From positions 54,173 through 118,172 of the forward strand of contig NZ_JACBFD010000027.1 of NCBI RefSeq assembly GCF_013391405.1: a stretch of DNA of 64,000 bases. Reading direction: 5' to 3'. Origin of the DNA: Staphylococcus sp. GSSP0090. Its GTDB lineage: Bacteria; Bacillota; Bacilli; Staphylococcales; Staphylococcaceae. The position numbers and the translations under genes were made by a program. Below the pieces are notes generated by a model. It did not search any database, was not told where the DNA came from, and saw only the letters and a list, made by a program, of their open reading frames with translations. This document shows positions 62,352 to 64,000 of the stretch, in pieces (the first letter of the stretch is position 1; every line of letters starts with the position of its first letter).

Positions 62352-62551
62352 AAATCAGTCTCCTCTACAATAAAGATATGTTCTACAGGTTCATCAAATA
62401 TTCGAGCTATTTTAACTGCAGTTAATATGGAAGGCATAAAATCATTACGCTCAATCAAAGAAATGGTTTGCCTAGAAATACCGGCTTTCTTTGCAAGTTG
62501 TGTTTGATTATAGCCATCACGAGCACGTAACTCTTTAACACGATTTCGCAA
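62348..62551 (-). CDS. Small XRE-family repressor
   Basis: 67 aa starting with TTG; AAGGAG lies 10 nt upstream and no in-frame ATG is near. It is a bare helix-turn-helix: YNQTQLAKKAGISRQTISLIERNDFMPS followed by LTAVKIARIFDEPVEHIF, the YozG/Cro-like group that commonly represses adjacent membrane-protein or ABC genes. First gene of the operon; a palindrome over its own -35 box suggests autoregulation. Confidence 0.85.
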   Translation of the reverse strand: MRNRVKELRARDGYNQTQLAKKAGISRQTISLIERNDFMPSILTAVKIARIFDEPVEHIFIVEETDL

Positions 62552-62569
62552 ATAGTATCAACTCCTTGT

Positions 62570-62616
62570 GTACAATATATAATAATTCTATGACTTTGAC
62601 AACTATAATAGTCAAA
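62570..62616 (-). promoter_or_regulatory. Promoter and operator of the XRE operon
   Basis: On the minus strand TTGTCA (62602-62597), 17 bp, then TATATT form a sigma-A promoter. TTTGAC (62595-62600) and GTCAAA (62611-62616) form an inverted repeat around the nested palindrome ACTATAATAGT (62602-62612), which overlaps the -35 box. It is a likely binding site for the XRE repressor encoded just downstream. Confidence 0.55.
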
Positions 62617-62811
62617 ATGGCAAATATCGTTGTCGTTAATATAAAGAAAATAGTTTAATTTACTTTCATTATTTTTTGGAGAAAATTGTGACAATGGCGC
62701 GTTTGGCAGTGAAACCTAAACGGATATAATGCGTTAATTAAGTAATTCTCAATTTCACATTTTATAATATAAAGTGTAGTGATGTTAAAACGTAATAAAA
62801 GGAGTTTTTAA

Positions 62812-64000
62812 ATGAGCAAAAAATTTATTAACGCATCTATTTACAAACATGATGACGCATCAGAAATTTTAGTTGAAGACGGTAAGTTTTCAGCTTTTGG
62901 AAATAATCTTGGTGAAGTGGATGAAATCATTGATTTAGAAGGCGGGCTCGTCTTGCCTCCGTACGTAGATGCTCATTTGCATTTAGACTACTATTTTACT
63001 GGCCAAGATCCGCAAATTAAAAATGAATCAGGCACATTATTTGAAGCGATCGATTTGTGGAATGATTATAAAATAGGTACAACAAAAGAAGAAATGAAAG
63101 CACGCATGCGTCAAGCTGTAAACGACGTTGCAAGTTATGGGACACAATATATCCGCGCGCAAACAGATTGTACAGATCCTAACTTAACGGGAATTAAAGC
63201 TGCAATAGAAGTGCGTGACGAGTTAAAAGATAATATTACAATTCAAGTCGTAGCATTCCCGCAAAATGGTATGTATTCATTTGAAGAAAATGGTAAAACA
63301 GGTCGTGATCTTGTAGAGGAAGCATTACAACTTGGTGCAGATTGTGTCGGAGGTATTCCGCATAACGAGTGGAGTCCCGAAGATGGTGCTGAGTCAATTA
63401 AAGAAATTGTAAGACTGGCAATTCAATATCAGAAATTAATCGATGTGCACTGTGACGAAACAGATGATACACAGGCACGTTTTTTAGAAATGTTAAATGC
63501 TGAAGCGATGAAGCAAGGTTACGGTGAATCTACAACAGCGTCTCATACATGTTCTTTCGGTTCTGCAGATGATGCATATGCGTTTCGTATGATGGGTCTT
63601 TTCCGTCAATCCGGACTGAATTTTGTTTCATGCCCAACAGAAAATTTATATTTGCAAGGTAGACAGGATACTTATCCCAAACGTCGTGGATTAACACGTG
63701 TTAAAGAGTTCGTAGATCACGATATTAATATTGCATTTGGACAAGATTCTATTGTTGATTTATGGTATCCGGCAGGCTCAGGTAACTTAATGAATATTTT
63801 AGACAACGGATTACATGCGACGCAATTGATGCGTGAACAAGACTTCCCACGTAATTTCGATTTAATTACTTATAACGGTGCAAAATTGATGCAAGTCGAT
63901 GATATTTACGGCTTAGATAACGGTAAACCCGCCAACTTTATTGTATTAGATGCACCAAATGTGTTTGAAGCACAACGTCGTCGTGTAGACTGCCTTGCTT
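62812..64000 (+). CDS. codA: Cytosine deaminase-like amidohydrolase (right end truncated)
   Basis: 396 codons are visible and the frame is open to the window end; E. coli CodA has 427, so little is missing. AAAGGAG ribosome-binding site. Metal and active-site motifs: PPYVDAHLHLD (HxH), IDVHCDETDD (His and Glu), ASHTCSFG (His), FGQDSIVDLWYPAGSGN (Asp; E. coli has GHDDVFDPWYPLG). It would deaminate cytosine to uracil, or a related base such as isoguanine or creatinine. No codB permease is in view. The name is by similarity; the exact substrate is not certain. Confidence 0.82.
   Translation, partial: MSKKFINASIYKHDDASEILVEDGKFSAFGNNLGEVDEIIDLEGGLVLPPYVDAHLHLDYYFTGQDPQIKNESGTLFEAIDLWNDYKIGTTKEEMKARMRQAVNDVASYGTQYIRAQTDCTDPNLTGIKAAIEVRDELKDNITIQVVAFPQNGMYSFEENGKTGRDLVEEALQLGADCVGGIPHNEWSPEDGAESIKEIVRLAIQYQKLIDVHCDETDDTQARFLEMLNAEAMKQGYGESTTASHTCSFGSADDAYAFRMMGLFRQSGLNFVSCPTENLYLQGRQDTYPKRRGLTRVKEFVDHDINIAFGQDSIVDLWYPAGSGNLMNILDNGLHATQLMREQDFPRNFDLITYNGAKLMQVDDIYGLDNGKPANFIVLDAPNVFEAQRRRVDCLA

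Noticed and set aside
1..64000. Insertion sequences, CRISPR arrays, tRNA or rRNA genes
   Set aside because: No transposase motifs, regular spacer repeats or recognisable tRNA/rRNA sequence were seen on either strand.

Overview
The window is AT-rich, densely coded Firmicute DNA from a coagulase-negative Staphylococcus. The evidence is a complete staphylopine operon (cntKLMABCDFE), a lacR/lacP/lacH lactose locus of the Staphylococcus xylosus type (AraC-type regulator, permease without a IIA domain, GH2 beta-galactosidase), accessory-Sec glycosyltransferases gtfA/gtfB, an Mqo/LctP/BudA block and Gram-positive ribosome-binding sites throughout. The S. xylosus/saprophyticus group is the best guess; the species is not resolved. 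No tRNA, rRNA, CRISPR array, prophage or intact insertion sequence was seen.

Layout. 0-8.7 kb is an accessory, surface-related region: a moeB-like fragment abutting a headless LPXTG anchor, two overlapping zinc-ribbon membrane-protein genes (the first with a PrsW-type intramembrane protease domain), a secreted Ig-repeat protein without an anchor, a TarS/TarP-like glycosyltransferase and an acyltransferase-3 membrane protein. 8.9-12.4 kb has a methyltransferase and, facing it, an ATP-grasp ligase/MFS exporter gene pair followed by an overlapping 29-codon ORF with its own good ribosome-binding site. A 12-bp direct repeat with 20-bp period lies in front of that unit. 12.6-17.6 kb is pyruvate/lactate metabolism: a 33-aa membrane peptide, mqo/lqo, a decayed alsS tail, budA and lctP.

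17.9-28.6 kb carries mixed housekeeping and stress genes: a MacB/HrtB-type ABC transporter, a stand-alone YbgA-type protein, a sirtuin, hydrolases, TetR, an FMN-binding stress protein, photolyase, a lipoprotein and a YdcF-like protein. 28.7-38.1 kb is the staphylopine system. A Fur-like box sits directly after a strong promoter; CntK, CntL and CntM make the metallophore, CntE exports it, and CntABCDF imports the metal complex.

38.2-45.4 kb is a TetR-controlled, divergently transcribed cluster of amidohydrolases, an alpha/beta hydrolase, a SnoaL-like protein and NAD(P)-dependent oxidoreductases. A perfect 16-bp palindrome lies between the -35 and -10 boxes. 45.5-46.7 kb has a metallo-beta-lactamase-fold hydrolase opposite an HxlR regulator. 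46.7-52.2 kb is lacR and lacPH, with a catabolite-response element. 52.3-55.6 kb holds a secA2 3' remnant followed by intact gtfA and gtfB, which suggests loss of the rest of an accessory Sec locus. 55.9-60.1 kb contains small secreted or unknown proteins and a YkvI-type transporter. 60.1-62.6 kb is an XRE regulator/DUF3169/ABC-2 transporter operon, and a cytosine-deaminase-like gene runs off the right end.

Start codons were moved inward from the longest frame wherever a clear Shine-Dalgarno sequence supported it. All family names are from recognition of motifs by eye, not from searches.
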